In this document: piece by piece, positions 1 to 9,528 of the stretch | How positions within the stretch are numbered: the stretch's first letter is position 1 | Layout: each line of letters opens with the position of its first letter | Origin: an uncultured Clostridia bacterium | GTDB lineage: Bacteria; Bacillota; Clostridia; TANB77; CAG-508 | Assembly (NCBI GenBank): GCA_934122235.1 | Contig: CAKOWE010000006.1 | Coordinates: 1-64,000 of the forward strand | DNA length: 64,000 bases | Reading direction: 5' to 3' | Notes under the pieces: model-generated | The model's input: the letters and a program-made list of their open reading frames with translations, nothing else | Databases searched by the model: none | Told to the model about the DNA's origin: nothing | Position numbers and translations under genes: made by a program

Positions 1-217
1 GATTTGTGAAATTTTGATAAAAATAATCTAAAGTTATATAAATTTTTTAAAATATGTGGTTACAATAATGAAAAAAATCCAACCAAGAATAATTAAAAAT
101 AATGAGGCTTCAGAATCAAATTTAAGAGAGTTTTATAAGAAAGTAATATAGTTTGTTGTTAAAACAAATAGCTTAAATACTAGTAATAACAAGGACTAGC
201 AAGATTTTGCGGGTAAG

Positions 218-247
218 ACCATATATGTATGGTTTTATATTTTATTC
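218..247 (+). terminator. Rho-independent terminator
   Basis: The 6-bp stem ACCATA/TATGGT closes a four-base loop and is followed by a T-rich run. No intact plus-strand gene lies upstream inside the window, so the served gene is either decayed or lies outside it. Confidence 0.5.
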
Positions 248-458
248 CTACTCCTTTTTACACAAAACTTTTGTTTTGTGCAATGTTGTATTCATAAATA
301 TAAAGCAATCTTAAATTATATTGCCTATCTTCTTTCATAATTGTCGTAAAATTTGATTATAAGTATCTGTCACTAAAGAAATCCTTAAATTTTCTTTCTT
401 TTTTCCTTTCTTTTTTTACTTCATTTCTAAATTTACTATTCTCTGCTTTATATTAAAC

Positions 459-487
459 TTGTATTTTTATGTAAATGATGATATAAT
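459..487 (+). promoter_or_regulatory. Sigma-A-type promoter for the small Cys-rich gene
   Basis: TTGTAT (459-464) and TATAAT (482-487) are separated by exactly 17 bases and lie about 37 bases ahead of the ATG at 524. Confidence 0.65.
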
Positions 488-523
488 ATAATTTATAAAA
501 TATTTTTGAAAGGATTTTTAGCT

Positions 524-793
524 ATGTACAACTTTAGACCTATCGACCATGAACTTCTTAAGATTTGTTCGTCGACTGACTTTTGCACTAATTGTCCTAA
601 GCGGACAGGTTGCAGAATCAGATACGATTTCTACATTAATGATTTACAATGCGAAATCTCTTTGCAGCTTGCAGAAATTAACGTGACGAAAGAACATCCT
701 TCTTCAAGCGAACTTGCACTCGAAGCAGCTAATCATTTTCGTAGAAAACGAAATCACGAAATCAAGGTCCACCCTTATTTTTCATACGTGTAA
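524..793 (+). CDS. Small Cys-rich orphan protein
   Basis: No family recognised; the product is 89 residues. I chose the ATG at 524 over an upstream in-frame TTG at 506, because GAAAGGA (508-514) sits 9 bases ahead of 524. Five cysteines in the N-terminal third (CSSTDFCTNCPKRTGC, then one more) could form a metal-binding or zinc-ribbon-like knuckle; this is inference. The C-terminal half is charged. The gene is monocistronic, with its own near-consensus promoter and a strong hairpin terminator. Its codons (gcg, cga, acg, ctc) are richer in G+C than those of neighbouring genes, which suggests transfer from another genome. Confidence 0.6.
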   Translation: MYNFRPIDHELLKICSSTDFCTNCPKRTGCRIRYDFYINDLQCEISLQLAEINVTKEHPSSSELALEAANHFRRKRNHEIKVHPYFSYV

Positions 794-800
794 AAGTCCT

Positions 801-848
801 AAACCGACATTTTGGTTTACCCTCTGAAAAGAGGGGTTTTATTTTTTT
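801..848 (+). terminator. Terminator with GAAA-type loop
   Basis: CCCTCT and AGAGGG pair around a GAAA loop (820-835) and are followed by TTTTATTTTTTT. A weaker AAACC/GGTTT hairpin lies just before. It ends the small Cys-rich gene. Confidence 0.8.
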
Positions 849-966
849 ATCTCTCAGCGTTATATTCATAAATATAAAGTAATTTTTTCATTACCATATT
901 CTAAATATCTTGGGAACTAATCTATAATAATAGCTTTTACTTTTCCAAGAATATTTTATACAATAG

Positions 967-1000
967 AAAACGACCGGAATGCAATTTTCGGTCGTTTTTT
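967..1000 (-). terminator. Terminator of the 111-residue orphan gene
   Basis: The arms AACGACCG and CGGTCGTT pair around a 12-base loop. A-rich and T-rich runs flank both sides, so it could work in both directions. It lies just after the stop of the gene at 1012. Confidence 0.75.
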
Positions 1001-1011
1001 GCCATAAATTT

Positions 1012-1347
1012 TTAGAAATCATACTTCCTAGTCAGCGAAGATAATTTAGATTTCCTAACTGATTCAGCCATTGCTTTGTATTTAGGACTTAATGTATTTC
1101 TCAAGCTACGGAATTCATCGACATCGAGATCCAGTATCGTTTCCATTACACTCCTAAGGTTTTCTTCAAATCTAGGGTTATCCGGTCCCATTATATAGCC
1201 ACCGCCTCCTCTTCCCAAAGAATCATAACATACTTCTTCAGGATTTCCATTCACATCTACGGTTATTGATGCACGTACACCTCCATCAATAACTATAAAC
1301 TTCTTCAGTTTGACCCGAATCGTTTGTTCTCTAAAAATTTCATTCAT
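1012..1347 (-). CDS. Orphan hypothetical protein, 111 residues
   Basis: No family recognised. AGGAGG lies about 8 bases ahead of the ATG, so the start is secure. The N-terminal half looks like beta strands (a KKFIVIDGG segment followed by ITVDVNG), then a Gly-rich turn SLGRGGGGY at about residues 44-52. The C-terminal half is helical and rich in Arg/Lys. There are no membrane segments or signal peptide. It stands alone between the Cys-rich gene and rho, with its own terminator. Codon use (cgt, ccg, tcg, acc) differs from the AT-rich rho next to it, suggesting horizontal acquisition. Confidence 0.6.
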   Translation of the reverse strand: MNEIFREQTIRVKLKKFIVIDGGVRASITVDVNGNPEEVCYDSLGRGGGGYIMGPDNPRFEENLRSVMETILDLDVDEFRSLRNTLSPKYKAMAESVRKSKLSSLTRKYDF

Positions 1348-1449
1348 AATAAATTCCTCCTAAAATATTAGATTGGATTGGTTAATGTGAGTTTCCCCAT
1401 AAAATAAGTTATGCTATAAGTATTGAATAAATAACAACAAATATAAAAT

Positions 1450-2760
1450 TTACTTTGAATTTCTAAATAAATAATCTAATTTATCTAAAAATTCATCATT
1501 TGTTTTTGTTTTTATTATCTGACTTATTAATTGTTCTGTCATTTCTGAAGAATTCATATTTGACATAGAACGTCTTAGCTGATAAACTATTTTTTGCTCT
1601 TTTTCTGTTAAAAGTAACTCTTCCCTTCTTGTTCCAGATTTGTTTATATCTATTGCTGGAAAAATGCGTTTTTCTGATAATTTACGGTCTAGGTGAACCT
1701 CCATATTACCTGTTCCCTTAAATTCCTCAAATATTACATCATCCATTTTGCTACCAGTTTCAACTAGCGCTGTAGCAAGAATTGTTAAACTTCCTGCATC
1801 TTCTGTATTTCTAGCAGCACCAAAAAAACGTTTTGGTTTATGTAAAGCACTCGGATCTAATCCACCTGATAAAGTTCTGCCAGATGTTGGTATAACTAAA
1901 TTATAAGCTCTAGCTAGTCTTGTAATACTATCCAATAATATTACAACATCTTTTTTTTGCTCTGTAAGCCTCTTAGCTCGTCCTAAAACCATTTCGGCCA
2001 CTTTAACATGATGCTCTGGTTGTTCATCAAAAGTTGAGTATATAACATCTCCTGTAATTGAACGTTTCATATCTGTTACTTCTTCTGGTCTCTCATCTAT
2101 AAGAAGTACTATCAGTTCGACTTCTGGATTATTTTTTGTAATGCTATTAGCTATTTGCTTTAAAATGGTTGTTTTTCCTGCTTTAGGAGGTGCAACTATC
2201 ATTCCCCTTTGTCCCTTACCTATAGGAGATAGCAAATCCATTAATCTCATAGTATATTCTGTTGGAATTGTTTCTAGTTTAAGTCTTTTAGTTGGATAAA
2301 TAGGTGTCAAATCATCAAATGGTACTCTTTTCATTGCATTTTCAGGATGTTGACCATTTACTTCACCTACATATATTAGTGCTGGAAATTTTTCACCTTC
2401 TTTCGGAGTTCTTTTAATACCCTTTAATTTGTCACCAGTGTCTAATCTAAATCTTCTAATTTGTACAGGAGAAACATATACATCTTTTGGTGTTGGTAAA
2501 TAATTATCTCCTCTTAAAAATCCATATCCATCTGGTAAAACTTCCAATATTCCTTCTACTACTTCATCGCCTTCATTTAATGTGTATCCATCACTAGAAG
2601 CTTTTTTTTCAGAATTAGAATTTGATTGTAAATTCTTTTCAGAATTTGTTTTTAATAATAATTCGATTAGTTCGCTTTTTTTCAATCCGGAAATATTTTT
2701 CATGTTTTTTTCTTTGCATAATTCTTTTAATTCTGCAATAGTTAATTTTTCATAATCCAT
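1450..2760 (-). CDS. rho: Transcription termination factor Rho
   Basis: Rho is a hexameric RNA-dependent ATPase that ends transcription. The 436 residues match the usual length. A SAP-like Rho-N segment (about 1-40) is followed by a short Ser/Asn-rich linker, the RNA-binding cold-shock domain (about 60-135, including DGYGFLRG) and the RecA-type ATPase. Walker A is APPKAGKTT (about residue 190), Walker B is VVILLDS, and the Q- and R-loop regions ([32 protein letters not shown]) are intact. GGGGG lies ahead of the ATG. The gene follows the yabPQ-divIC group downstream but is separated from it by a terminator. Confidence 0.97.
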   Translation of the reverse strand: MDYEKLTIAELKELCKEKNMKNISGLKKSELIELLLKTNSEKNLQSNSNSEKKASSDGYTLNEGDEVVEGILEVLPDGYGFLRGDNYLPTPKDVYVSPVQIRRFRLDTGDKLKGIKRTPKEGEKFPALIYVGEVNGQHPENAMKRVPFDDLTPIYPTKRLKLETIPTEYTMRLMDLLSPIGKGQRGMIVAPPKAGKTTILKQIANSITKNNPEVELIVLLIDERPEEVTDMKRSITGDVIYSTFDEQPEHHVKVAEMVLGRAKRLTEQKKDVVILLDSITRLARAYNLVIPTSGRTLSGGLDPSALHKPKRFFGAARNTEDAGSLTILATALVETGSKMDDVIFEEFKGTGNMEVHLDRKLSEKRIFPAIDINKSGTRREELLLTEKEQKIVYQLRRSMSNMNSSEMTEQLISQIIKTKTNDEFLDKLDYLFRNSK

Positions 2761-2883
2761 TATATTAGCCCCCTATAATATAATTAATATATATATAATT
2801 TTGGAAATTTAGTTTAAGAATAAAAATTAATATAGCAATTAGTCTACATATGAATGTAATAAAAGTTTAGAAAAAAATCATAT

Positions 2884-2915
2884 AAATCCTTAAAACTTAA
2901 AAGTTCTAAGGATTT
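2884..2915 (-). terminator. Terminator after divIC
   Basis: AAATCCTTA and TAAGGATTT form a hairpin that overlaps the divIC stop codon, followed on the minus strand by a T-containing tract. Confidence 0.6.
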
Positions 2916-3198
2916 ATTGACCAATATCTATATATACTCTTTCATTTGGCAAATACATATCCAATTTTTCTCTAGCAATTTTTTCTATGTACTCTGGAGA
3001 ATTTATATTGTTTTTTATTTCAGTTAATTCTTCTTTATATTTATTTTGATTATCTAATTGTGTTTGATAATAAGCATATGATTTTTTATAAGAATTTAAT
3101 GTTTTTTGTTGATTTATAAAGATTGAAATTATATATACACCTACAATAATTGTAAGTATTATTTTTATTATTCTTTTGAAATTTATTTTATTTTTCAT
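2914..3198 (-). CDS. divIC: FtsB/DivIC-type septum formation initiator
   Basis: A small bitopic division protein of about 94 residues. A short basic N-terminus is followed by one membrane span (about 10-30, rich in Ile/Val), then a coiled coil with LDNQNKYKEELTEI spacing, then the typical end YIEKIAREKLDMYLPNE. Family members act in the divisome between FtsL and FtsQ/DivIB. The start is ambiguous: ATG at 3198 follows GAGGT by 11 bases, while a pair of upstream starts at 3219/3216 follows AAGGA. It lies last in the order yabP-yabQ-divIC, the arrangement known from Bacillus and Clostridium. Confidence 0.85.
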   Translation of the reverse strand: MKNKINFKRIIKIILTIIVGVYIISIFINQQKTLNSYKKSYAYYQTQLDNQNKYKEELTEIKNNINSPEYIEKIAREKLDMYLPNERVYIDIGQ

Positions 3199-3267
3199 GT
3201 GTATTTTATACCTCATCATTAATCGATTAATCCTTACGGAAACTTATAATTTAATTATTCAACAAAT

Positions 3268-3762
3268 TTATGCAAAATCCTTCTTAGAATCAGATTTATT
3301 TTGCATTTTCTTCATTTTTAGTATTTTTTTAATTTTATTTGTCATATTATTTTGTATTTTTTTGATAGGTTTGAATAAAATTTTCAATATTTTCAAAATA
3401 AGCCTTACTGGATATAAAATAAATTTTAAAATATATGAAACTATTTTTTTAATAACATTAATAAACTTTACTAAAATAGTTATAACTATTTTACTGAATA
3501 ATAACATATATATAGTTATACCAATAATTAAGCTAACTATTATATACACTCTTATATCTCCATTATTAAATTTAAATAAAGAAAATATAATTAATAATCC
3601 TGTCAATATCCAAAACAAAATATCTTCTAAGCTTGTAACTATATCGGACGTTTTAAAAGTTTTTCTAGAGATCCTAAACATATCAAATAACAAACCAATT
3701 AAAAATCCAACTAAAATAAATATTATAAAAGAGTATAGTTGCTGTAAAGACTGAGTTTGCAT
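3268..3762 (-). CDS. yabQ: Spore cortex biosynthesis protein YabQ
   Basis: YabQ is a membrane protein of the mother cell needed for spore cortex formation. The product has four or so hydrophobic segments in the first 120 residues, the family's early motif GFLIGLLFDMFR, and a long basic C-terminal tail. ATG at 3762 (preceded by AGGGTG, 6-base spacing) is preferred to the in-frame GTG at 3771. Only about 15 bases separate it from yabP, so the two are surely co-transcribed. The opposite strand also carries a long frame, but that is a shadow caused by AT-rich membrane codons. Confidence 0.9.
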   Translation of the reverse strand: MQTQSLQQLYSFIIFILVGFLIGLLFDMFRISRKTFKTSDIVTSLEDILFWILTGLLIIFSLFKFNNGDIRVYIIVSLIIGITIYMLLFSKIVITILVKFINVIKKIVSYILKFILYPVRLILKILKILFKPIKKIQNNMTNKIKKILKMKKMQNKSDSKKDFA

Positions 3763-3777
3763 ACTATTCACCCTATT

Positions 3778-4074
3778 CTATTTGAATATTTTTCCTAAAA
3801 AAGAACTTCCCTTTTTGTCAGTATCTTTTTCAGAATAAGCAAGACTAACAATATCTCCTTCTACAATAACTTCAGAAGTATCAATACTTAGTTTATTTAT
3901 TCTCAAATTTTCACCTTTTACGTTCAATAATCCTAGTTCTGTTTCAACAATAATAATTTGATCATCAAAGCTTAAGACATCTAATACTCCAGAAATATTA
4001 AGTTTTCCTCGATTTTCAAGTATAAGGTTTTGAACAGTGGTATTTGTAAATTGCTTTCTTTCATCTATATTCAT
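3778..4074 (-). CDS. yabP: Sporulation protein YabP
   Basis: A 98-residue member of the YabP/YqfC family, which shows the typical run of short beta strands (LILENRGKLNISGVLDV, then IIIVETELGLLNVKG) and no membrane segment. In Bacillus it is made under the mother-cell factor sigma-E and its loss affects the cortex. AGGAGGAAG lies ahead of the ATG. It leads the yabP-yabQ-divIC unit, and a sporulation-type promoter candidate lies at 4110-4139. A second possible -10 element, TATACACT, is at 4104-4097. Confidence 0.93.
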   Translation of the reverse strand: MNIDERKQFTNTTVQNLILENRGKLNISGVLDVLSFDDQIIIVETELGLLNVKGENLRINKLSIDTSEVIVEGDIVSLAYSEKDTDKKGSSFLGKIFK

Positions 4075-4109
4075 ATATACTTCCTCCTCACATAAAAGTG
4101 TATAGAATA

Positions 4110-4139
4110 TATATATTCAGTTATTATATATTTTAGAAC
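4110..4139 (-). promoter_or_regulatory. Candidate sporulation (sigma-E-like) promoter of yabP
   Basis: On the minus strand, GTTCTAAAA (4139-4131), a 13-base spacer and AATATATA (4117-4110). The same pattern with the same spacer occurs in front of spoIIIAA and spoIIIAB. The second box resembles the sigma-E -10 CATACAHT; the first is not a textbook -35. Confidence 0.4.
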
Positions 4140-4141
4140 AA

Positions 4142-4172
4142 AAAACAAAGCACATTTAAAGTGCTTTGTTTT
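4142..4172 (-). terminator. Terminator between GH25 gene and yabP
   Basis: AAAACAAAGCAC and GTGCTTTGTTTT form a perfect 12-bp stem with a 7-base loop. It directly follows the stop of the GH25 gene and could act in both directions. Confidence 0.8.
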
Positions 4173-5376
4173 AGTTAATATACATTATATCTATATCTAC
4201 AGTTCCATTTATTCCATCTATTTTGCCATTATCACATAATTGCCAATACTTATATATTCCTTTATAGTCAGTACTTTTGGTATAATGAGCAAGCCAAATA
4301 TCATATTCTATTGGCATCCATAATTTTTCTAGATAACTTTTGCTACTATAAAGTAACCCAGCATATCCTGCTTCATTTAGAGTGTTTAAAAATGTATTTG
4401 CCATATTTGTTAGTCCAAAAAAGCTTAAATTATATTTATTAAATGAACTCCAGTTTTCCCAATCAAAAGCAATAGGCAAAGAAACATTATAACCCTGTAT
4501 TTGTTCAATTACCCATTCTGCTTCTTCCCTAGCTTTTTCATTAGAATTTGCATAAGAATAGAAATATAATCCAACATCAATATTATATTCGTTAGCTTGC
4601 TTTATATTATTTAAAAATTTAGAGTCAAGCATGTACTCTCCATTAGGTCCTTTGGTTGTTCCTACTCTAATTATAATAAATTCTACTCCAGCATCTTTTA
4701 TTTCCTTAAAATTTATATCTCCTTGCCACACAGAAACATCTATGCCTATTTTTGTATTTGTGGATTTATAGTTTTTTATAACATCTGAAAAATATGTATA
4801 AACTTTATTTGTAGTAGCTGTGGTAGTCTTTTTTTCATTAACATATAATGTAAAGTTTTGTTTAGATTCATTGCCACTTCTATCAACGGCTTTATATGTT
4901 AAAGGGTAGGCACCTATTTTATTATAATCATAAGTACCTTCTATATAACGAGAGGGGTTTGGGTCCTCGTTGTCTCCACATAAAATACTTGATACAAGAT
5001 CGACATTATTTCCTGCTGTTATATAATAACTATTATTTAACCAAATAATAGGAGAAATTGTATCTATAATAGAAATTGTATATTTATATGGTACTTTAAT
5101 TCCATCCTCATTAATAAATTCAAATTTTATAATTTTATCTCCAATTTGTGTAGAATCTATAATATAGTCATCAATTATATTTCCATTAATAGTAGAAATA
5201 AAATCTGAGACGTGCTTTTTTTCAGTAAAATTCAAGGTTAAATTATCAACTAAATTAACTTCTATTTTTGCATATTTTATTCGTAAATAATTTATTGGGA
5301 TTTTTGCATAAAATCCCAATATAACTAAAATAATTAATAATATCATAAAAATAATAATTTTTTTCTTGTTTTTCAT
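4171..5376 (-). CDS. Membrane-anchored GH25 lysozyme with Ig-like domain
   Basis: A 401-residue cell-wall hydrolase. An N-terminal membrane anchor (about 5-25) is followed by a poorly defined region with one DUF5011-type Ig-like module (about 90-175, ending KAVDRSGNESKQNF) and then a glycoside hydrolase family 25 domain (about 205-401). The GH25 hallmarks are the first Asp in KIGIDVSVWQG, the DxE pair in AFDWENW and the terminal DGINGTVDIDIMY. It would cleave muramic acid-glucosamine bonds outside the membrane. It is monocistronic, between purH and yabP. A role in division, spore release or remodelling cannot be told apart from sequence. Confidence 0.9.
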   Translation of the reverse strand: MKNKKKIIIFMILLIILVILGFYAKIPINYLRIKYAKIEVNLVDNLTLNFTEKKHVSDFISTINGNIIDDYIIDSTQIGDKIIKFEFINEDGIKVPYKYTISIIDTISPIIWLNNSYYITAGNNVDLVSSILCGDNEDPNPSRYIEGTYDYNKIGAYPLTYKAVDRSGNESKQNFTLYVNEKKTTTATTNKVYTYFSDVIKNYKSTNTKIGIDVSVWQGDINFKEIKDAGVEFIIIRVGTTKGPNGEYMLDSKFLNNIKQANEYNIDVGLYFYSYANSNEKAREEAEWVIEQIQGYNVSLPIAFDWENWSSFNKYNLSFFGLTNMANTFLNTLNEAGYAGLLYSSKSYLEKLWMPIEYDIWLAHYTKSTDYKGIYKYWQLCDNGKIDGINGTVDIDIMYIN

Positions 5377-5393
5377 TAAATCTCCCCATTTTA

Positions 5394-6941
5394 TTAATGT
5401 CTAAAATGTCTCATTTTTGTGAAAATCATTGAAATTCCGTATTCATCACACTTATCTATAGATTCTTGATCTCTTACAGAACCACCTGGTTGAATTATTG
5501 CAGTAATTCCTGCTTGATGTGCTGCTTCAACACAGTCTGCAAAAGGGAAAAATGCATCAGAAGCTAAAACTGCTCCTTTTACAATGTTTTCATCTATTAA
5601 TTCTTTTGCATGTTCTATTGATTGCTTTGCTGCCCAAATTCTATTTACTTGTCCTGGTCCTATTCCTATAGATTGTTTATTTTTTCCTAATGCAATGCCA
5701 TTAGATTTTACATATTTTACTATTTTCCAAGCAAACATCATATCTTCCAATTCTTTATCAGTAGGTTTTCGTTTAGTTACAATTTCATATTCATCTAATA
5801 ATTTAGAATCTATTGTTTGAAGTATAATTCCACCGTTTATTTTTTTAATATCATATGCATTTTCAGGTTGTTTTACTGTTATATCTGTTAATTCTAGTAC
5901 TCTTAAATTTTTCTTTGTCAAAAGCAATTCTAATGCTTCTGGATCATAACTAGGAGCAACAATCACTTCTAAGAAAATTTCTTTCATTTCTTCAGCCATT
6001 TCTTTTGTTATTTTTCTATTTGAAACAACGATTCCTCCAAATATAGAAACTTTATCTGCTTCATATGCTTTTTTCCAAGCGTAATATATATTATCACTAC
6101 TTCCTACGCCACATGGATTTCCATGTTTGCAAGCAACAACTGTTGGCTCATCAAATTCTTTTAATAGTTCTAAAGCACCATTAGTATCGTTTATGTTATT
6201 AAATGATAATTCTTTTCCATTTAATTGTTTGGCAGTTGTTAAAGAACCTATACATTTTCCAATTTCTTTGTATAGTGCTCCTTTTTGATGAGGATTCTCG
6301 CCGTATCTCATATCTTGAACTTTTTCGAAAGTTAGTGTAAGTTCATTTGGAAAACTTTCATCATTTCTTTGATTTTTTATGTATTTACAAATCATAGCAT
6401 CATAATTAGCAGTATGTTCAAATACCTTTTGCATTAAATAAAATTTTGTATTTAATGATACTTGACCATCTGTTTTCAATTCTTCTAGTACTGTTTCATA
6501 ATCTTTAGGATCTGTAATAACTGCTACATCTTGATAATTTTTGGCAGCACTTCTTAACATTGTAGGGCCACCTATATCAATATTTTCCACTGCCTCTTCC
6601 CTAGTTACATTATCTTTTAATATAGTTTCCTTAAATGGATATAAGTTAACTACGACAAAATCTATTGTATCTATATTTAAATCTTTTAATTGCTTCATAT
6701 GGTTTGGATTACCTCTCATAGCTAATATTCCAGCATGCACTTTAGGATGAAGTGTTTTTACACGTCCATCTAGACATTCAGGGAATCCAGTAAGGTCTGA
6801 TATTTCAATAGCATTAACCCCTTCTTCTTTTAATTTTTTGTATGTTCCTCCTGTTGATATTATTTCTATTCCTTGTTTTTCAAGTTCTTTTGCAAAATCT
6901 ACAATTCCTGTTTTATCTGATACACTAATTAATGCTTTCAT
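5394..6941 (-). CDS. purH: Bifunctional AICAR transformylase/IMP cyclohydrolase PurH
   Basis: Catalyses the last two steps of IMP synthesis. The 515 residues match the family. The N-terminal MGS-like cyclohydrolase domain (about 1-140: [31 protein letters not shown]) is followed by the AICARFT domain with [18 protein letters not shown] and the C-terminal [14 protein letters not shown]...[10 protein letters not shown]. The end KMRHFRH matches the family's usual MRHFRH. It is not beside other pur genes here. A terminator separates it from pfkA upstream. Confidence 0.97.
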   Translation of the reverse strand: MKALISVSDKTGIVDFAKELEKQGIEIISTGGTYKKLKEEGVNAIEISDLTGFPECLDGRVKTLHPKVHAGILAMRGNPNHMKQLKDLNIDTIDFVVVNLYPFKETILKDNVTREEAVENIDIGGPTMLRSAAKNYQDVAVITDPKDYETVLEELKTDGQVSLNTKFYLMQKVFEHTANYDAMICKYIKNQRNDESFPNELTLTFEKVQDMRYGENPHQKGALYKEIGKCIGSLTTAKQLNGKELSFNNINDTNGALELLKEFDEPTVVACKHGNPCGVGSSDNIYYAWKKAYEADKVSIFGGIVVSNRKITKEMAEEMKEIFLEVIVAPSYDPEALELLLTKKNLRVLELTDITVKQPENAYDIKKINGGIILQTIDSKLLDEYEIVTKRKPTDKELEDMMFAWKIVKYVKSNGIALGKNKQSIGIGPGQVNRIWAAKQSIEHAKELIDENIVKGAVLASDAFFPFADCVEAAHQAGITAIIQPGGSVRDQESIDKCDEYGISMIFTKMRHFRH

Positions 6942-6967
6942 TTATATATCAATCCTTTCTAAAAAAT

Positions 6968-6996
6968 ATAAGGTTTATTTTAATAATAAACCTTAT
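6968..6996 (-). terminator. Terminator between pfkA and purH
   Basis: The 12-bp arms ATAAGGTTTATT/AATAAACCTTAT are followed on the minus strand by ATATTTTTT. It ends the phosphofructokinase transcript. Confidence 0.75.
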
Positions 6997-7028
6997 TCAT
7001 TATATTATAATTATATATTCTTTTCAAC

Positions 7029-8165
7029 TTATTCGCCTAAATAAATTCCAATATTTTTAGCCGTTTTAACTAAATCGTTATCCATAGTTACTTTTCTTAT
7101 ATTACTTTCTTCTGTGTTACCAGAAACAGCTCCTATTTTTTTATTGTTGCCAACAACATCTTCTAACGGAACACTACCTAATTTACCATTTTGAATTACA
7201 GTTAAAACTCCAAATTTTTCTTCTAATGCTAATTCCATAGCCTTAGCACCATATTTAGTTGATAACACTCTATCAAAAGCTGTAGGAGTACCACCTCTTT
7301 GCATATATCCTAAAGTTGTGTTTCTTGCAGTTAATCCTGTAAGTTCTTCTAATTGTTTAGCAACTTTATCTCCTACACCACCTAATTGCGTATTAATTAC
7401 TCCTGCTCCTCCATTTCTAGTGTCTTTCACTGTTAAAGAACCACCTTTAGGATAAGCTCCCTCAGCAACAACCACTATACTAAAATTTTTTCCTATTGCT
7501 TGTCTTTCTTTTATTACCTTTGCAGCTCCTTCTATATCATAAGGAATTTCTGGAATAAGTGCGATATCAGCACCTCCAGCTATTGCAGACTCTAACGCAA
7601 TCCATCCTGCGTATCTTCCCATAACTTCTAATACCATTATTCTATGATGTGTTTCAGCAGTTGAATGAAGTCTGTCTATAGCCTCCATTGCAACAGAAAC
7701 AGCAGTATTATACCCGAAAGTTATATCTGTACATGCAACATCGTTATCTATTGTTTTAGGAACACCTATAACATTTAATCCTCTAACAAAAAAATCTCTA
7801 GCGGATTTTTGAGTACTATCTCCACCTAAAGTGAATATACAATCAAATCCTGCTTCTTTAGCATTTTTTATACATATATCTGATAAATCTTTATATTCTA
7901 CTTTTCCATTTTCTTCAACTTTATAATTAAAAACATTTGCATTTAAAGAAGAACCAATTATAGAACCTCCTTTAGGAAGAATTCCTGATGCATTTTCTGC
8001 TGATGACAATTCTATATAATCATCTTTTAATAATCCTCTATATCCATCTATAATTCCATAACACTCTACATGATTTTTTTCTGCAGTTTTTACAATTCCT
8101 CTAATAACTGCATTAAAGCCAGAAACATCTCCACCATTTGCTAGAATTGCAACTTTTTTTAACAT
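7029..8165 (-). CDS. pfkA: Phosphofructokinase-family sugar kinase, divergent active site
   Basis: A 378-residue member of the phosphofructokinase superfamily, which phosphorylates fructose 6-phosphate. It has the phosphate-donor loop, the fructose-phosphate site PKTIDND (136-142) and MGRYAGW (about 182). Two signatures deviate. The usual GGDxPGxN reads GGDVSGFN (11-18), and GGDGS/GGDDS reads GGDST (114-118), so the residue that separates ATP from pyrophosphate enzymes is Ser rather than Gly or Asp. The Lys in PKTIDND is typical of pyrophosphate-dependent or group III enzymes. The phosphate donor is therefore uncertain. The gene stands alone between the spoIIIA operon and purH. Confidence 0.88.
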   Translation of the reverse strand: MLKKVAILANGGDVSGFNAVIRGIVKTAEKNHVECYGIIDGYRGLLKDDYIELSSAENASGILPKGGSIIGSSLNANVFNYKVEENGKVEYKDLSDICIKNAKEAGFDCIFTLGGDSTQKSARDFFVRGLNVIGVPKTIDNDVACTDITFGYNTAVSVAMEAIDRLHSTAETHHRIMVLEVMGRYAGWIALESAIAGGADIALIPEIPYDIEGAAKVIKERQAIGKNFSIVVVAEGAYPKGGSLTVKDTRNGGAGVINTQLGGVGDKVAKQLEELTGLTARNTTLGYMQRGGTPTAFDRVLSTKYGAKAMELALEEKFGVLTVIQNGKLGSVPLEDVVGNNKKIGAVSGNTEESNIRKVTMDNDLVKTAKNIGIYLGE

Positions 8166-8264
8166 TGTATACCTCCATTTAAATTATTTATTAATATTAT
8201 TTCCATTAGTTATTATATCAATAAATAATTTAAATACAAGTTTTTTAGAAAAATTTAAATATAA

Positions 8265-8867
8265 TTATTTACAACTTATATGTATATTTTCTATAGCTGC
8301 GGGCATTTCTCTTGAAATTATATTTTGAATTTGAGCAATTTGCTCTGGACTTAATTCTTTTGCATCAGCTACTACACTTATTTGAGCATCATTAACAAAG
8401 ACAACAACATCTTTTATTCCTTTTGTTTTTATTAAATTTTCGCATATCATTATTGCATTTCTCGTAGAATTTATTCTGGCAATTTCACTAACAGCCATTG
8501 TTTTTTGTTCTGCAGGAGTACTTTCGCCTTCATAAATTTTTTGATATGTTTCTAACATTTGAGAATACATCTTGTCTCTATCCAATCTAGAATTTTCAAA
8601 ATAATAGTCTTTACTTTCTTCTGCTGAAACTAATTTTGCATCTGTATCTTGTTCTTCTTTATTTGGAGTAGATGTTTGTAGGGGCTCTACATTATTATTT
8701 ACAAGAGTTGCATCTCCAATTGATGTTTCATTAGAATCTGCAAGATTAACGCTACTAGCAATAGATAAATCTGGTTTATTTAAAGATGTAAAATTTAAAT
8801 ATCCTGCCGTTACTAACATTAGCGCTATTACTAAAATTACTAATTGATTTCTTTTTAATACTTTCAT
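8265..8867 (-). CDS. spoIIIAH: Stage III sporulation protein AH
   Basis: SpoIIIAH is the mother-cell half of the channel that pairs with SpoIIQ of the forespore. The 200 residues start with a basic stretch and one membrane anchor (about 9-27), then an acidic, low-complexity linker. The C-terminal YscJ/FliF-like ring-building domain (about 105-200) includes RDKMYSQMLETYQKI and SVVADAKELSPEQIAQI. It is the last gene of the operon, 24 bases after spoIIIAG. Confidence 0.95.
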   Translation of the reverse strand: MKVLKRNQLVILVIALMLVTAGYLNFTSLNKPDLSIASSVNLADSNETSIGDATLVNNNVEPLQTSTPNKEEQDTDAKLVSAEESKDYYFENSRLDRDKMYSQMLETYQKIYEGESTPAEQKTMAVSEIARINSTRNAIMICENLIKTKGIKDVVVFVNDAQISVVADAKELSPEQIAQIQNIISREMPAAIENIHISCK

Positions 8868-8891
8868 TTTAAAACCTCCTAAAATTTAAAT

Positions 8892-9524
8892 TTATTCCAT
8901 TTCAAAAACTTGGATTTTATGAGTTGGAAGACCAGTTACAGCTTCTACAGCTTGTATTATATTTACTTTGATATTAGTGTTTTTTGCTCCTTGAGCAATT
9001 ACTACAGCTCCCTCTATTTTGGGCAAAATAACTTTTTTGGTTATTGGAGTTTTTCCTGTAGTCTGCTCCTCATATATTATTTCCTTTGAATTGTCTGTTT
9101 GTTGTATCGTTCGAATTCCACCATTTGTATCTGTTTCTTTAGTAGTACTTTCTGTAGATTTTTCGTTATACATAGGAACTATTTCACTAGTTTCAGAATA
9201 TGTAACAAGAACTTTAACCTGTCCTACACCAGAAATTTTGGAGAGTGTTTCTTCCAATTCATCTGTTAAAGTATACTCATTACTAGAAGAAATATTACTA
9301 AATTTATTATCTGTTTCGACAGCAAGTTGTTTATATGATGAAGTTTGAGCATTATTATTTTTGTTTGATTCTTTATCGTCAGATAATATGACGTTTATTG
9401 CAATTATAGTTATAATTAATAAAACTAAAAATACAACAAGATTTTCAATCTTTTTTTTATTATTGTTATTTTGAGGTTTAATTTTTATTAAATCTTTAAT
9501 ATTCTTAAATTTATCTCCAAACAT
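8892..9524 (-). CDS. spoIIIAG: Stage III sporulation protein AG
   Basis: SpoIIIAG forms a large ring in the mother-cell/forespore channel. The 210 residues have a basic N-terminus, one membrane span (about 28-47) and a periplasm-like ring domain. That domain carries ELEETLSKISGVGQVKVLVTY and, after a Thr/Ser-rich insert, PKIEGAVVIAQGAKNTNIKV, both typical of the family. The start overlaps the preceding unit closely: only 4 bases separate it from spoIIIAF. Confidence 0.95.
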   Translation of the reverse strand: MFGDKFKNIKDLIKIKPQNNNNKKKIENLVVFLVLLIITIIAINVILSDDKESNKNNNAQTSSYKQLAVETDNKFSNISSSNEYTLTDELEETLSKISGVGQVKVLVTYSETSEIVPMYNEKSTESTTKETDTNGGIRTIQQTDNSKEIIYEEQTTGKTPITKKVILPKIEGAVVIAQGAKNTNIKVNIIQAVEAVTGLPTHKIQVFEME

Positions 9525-9528
9525 ACAA

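Larger units (their letters stand above)
1..505. other. AT-rich leader region with no clear gene
   Basis: I see no recognisable gene here. A 26-codon reading frame on the plus strand (69-149, starting MKKIQPR) has no good ribosome binding site and may be the tail of a decayed gene. A rho-independent hairpin follows at 218-247, so something transcribed rightward once ended here. The rest is AT-rich spacer ahead of the small gene at 524. Confidence 0.4.

Noticed and set aside
3176..3754. 192-codon plus-strand frame rich in Ile/Asn/Leu
   Set aside because: It lies antisense to yabQ-divIC. Its composition is what the complement of AT-rich membrane codons gives, and it has no ribosome site.
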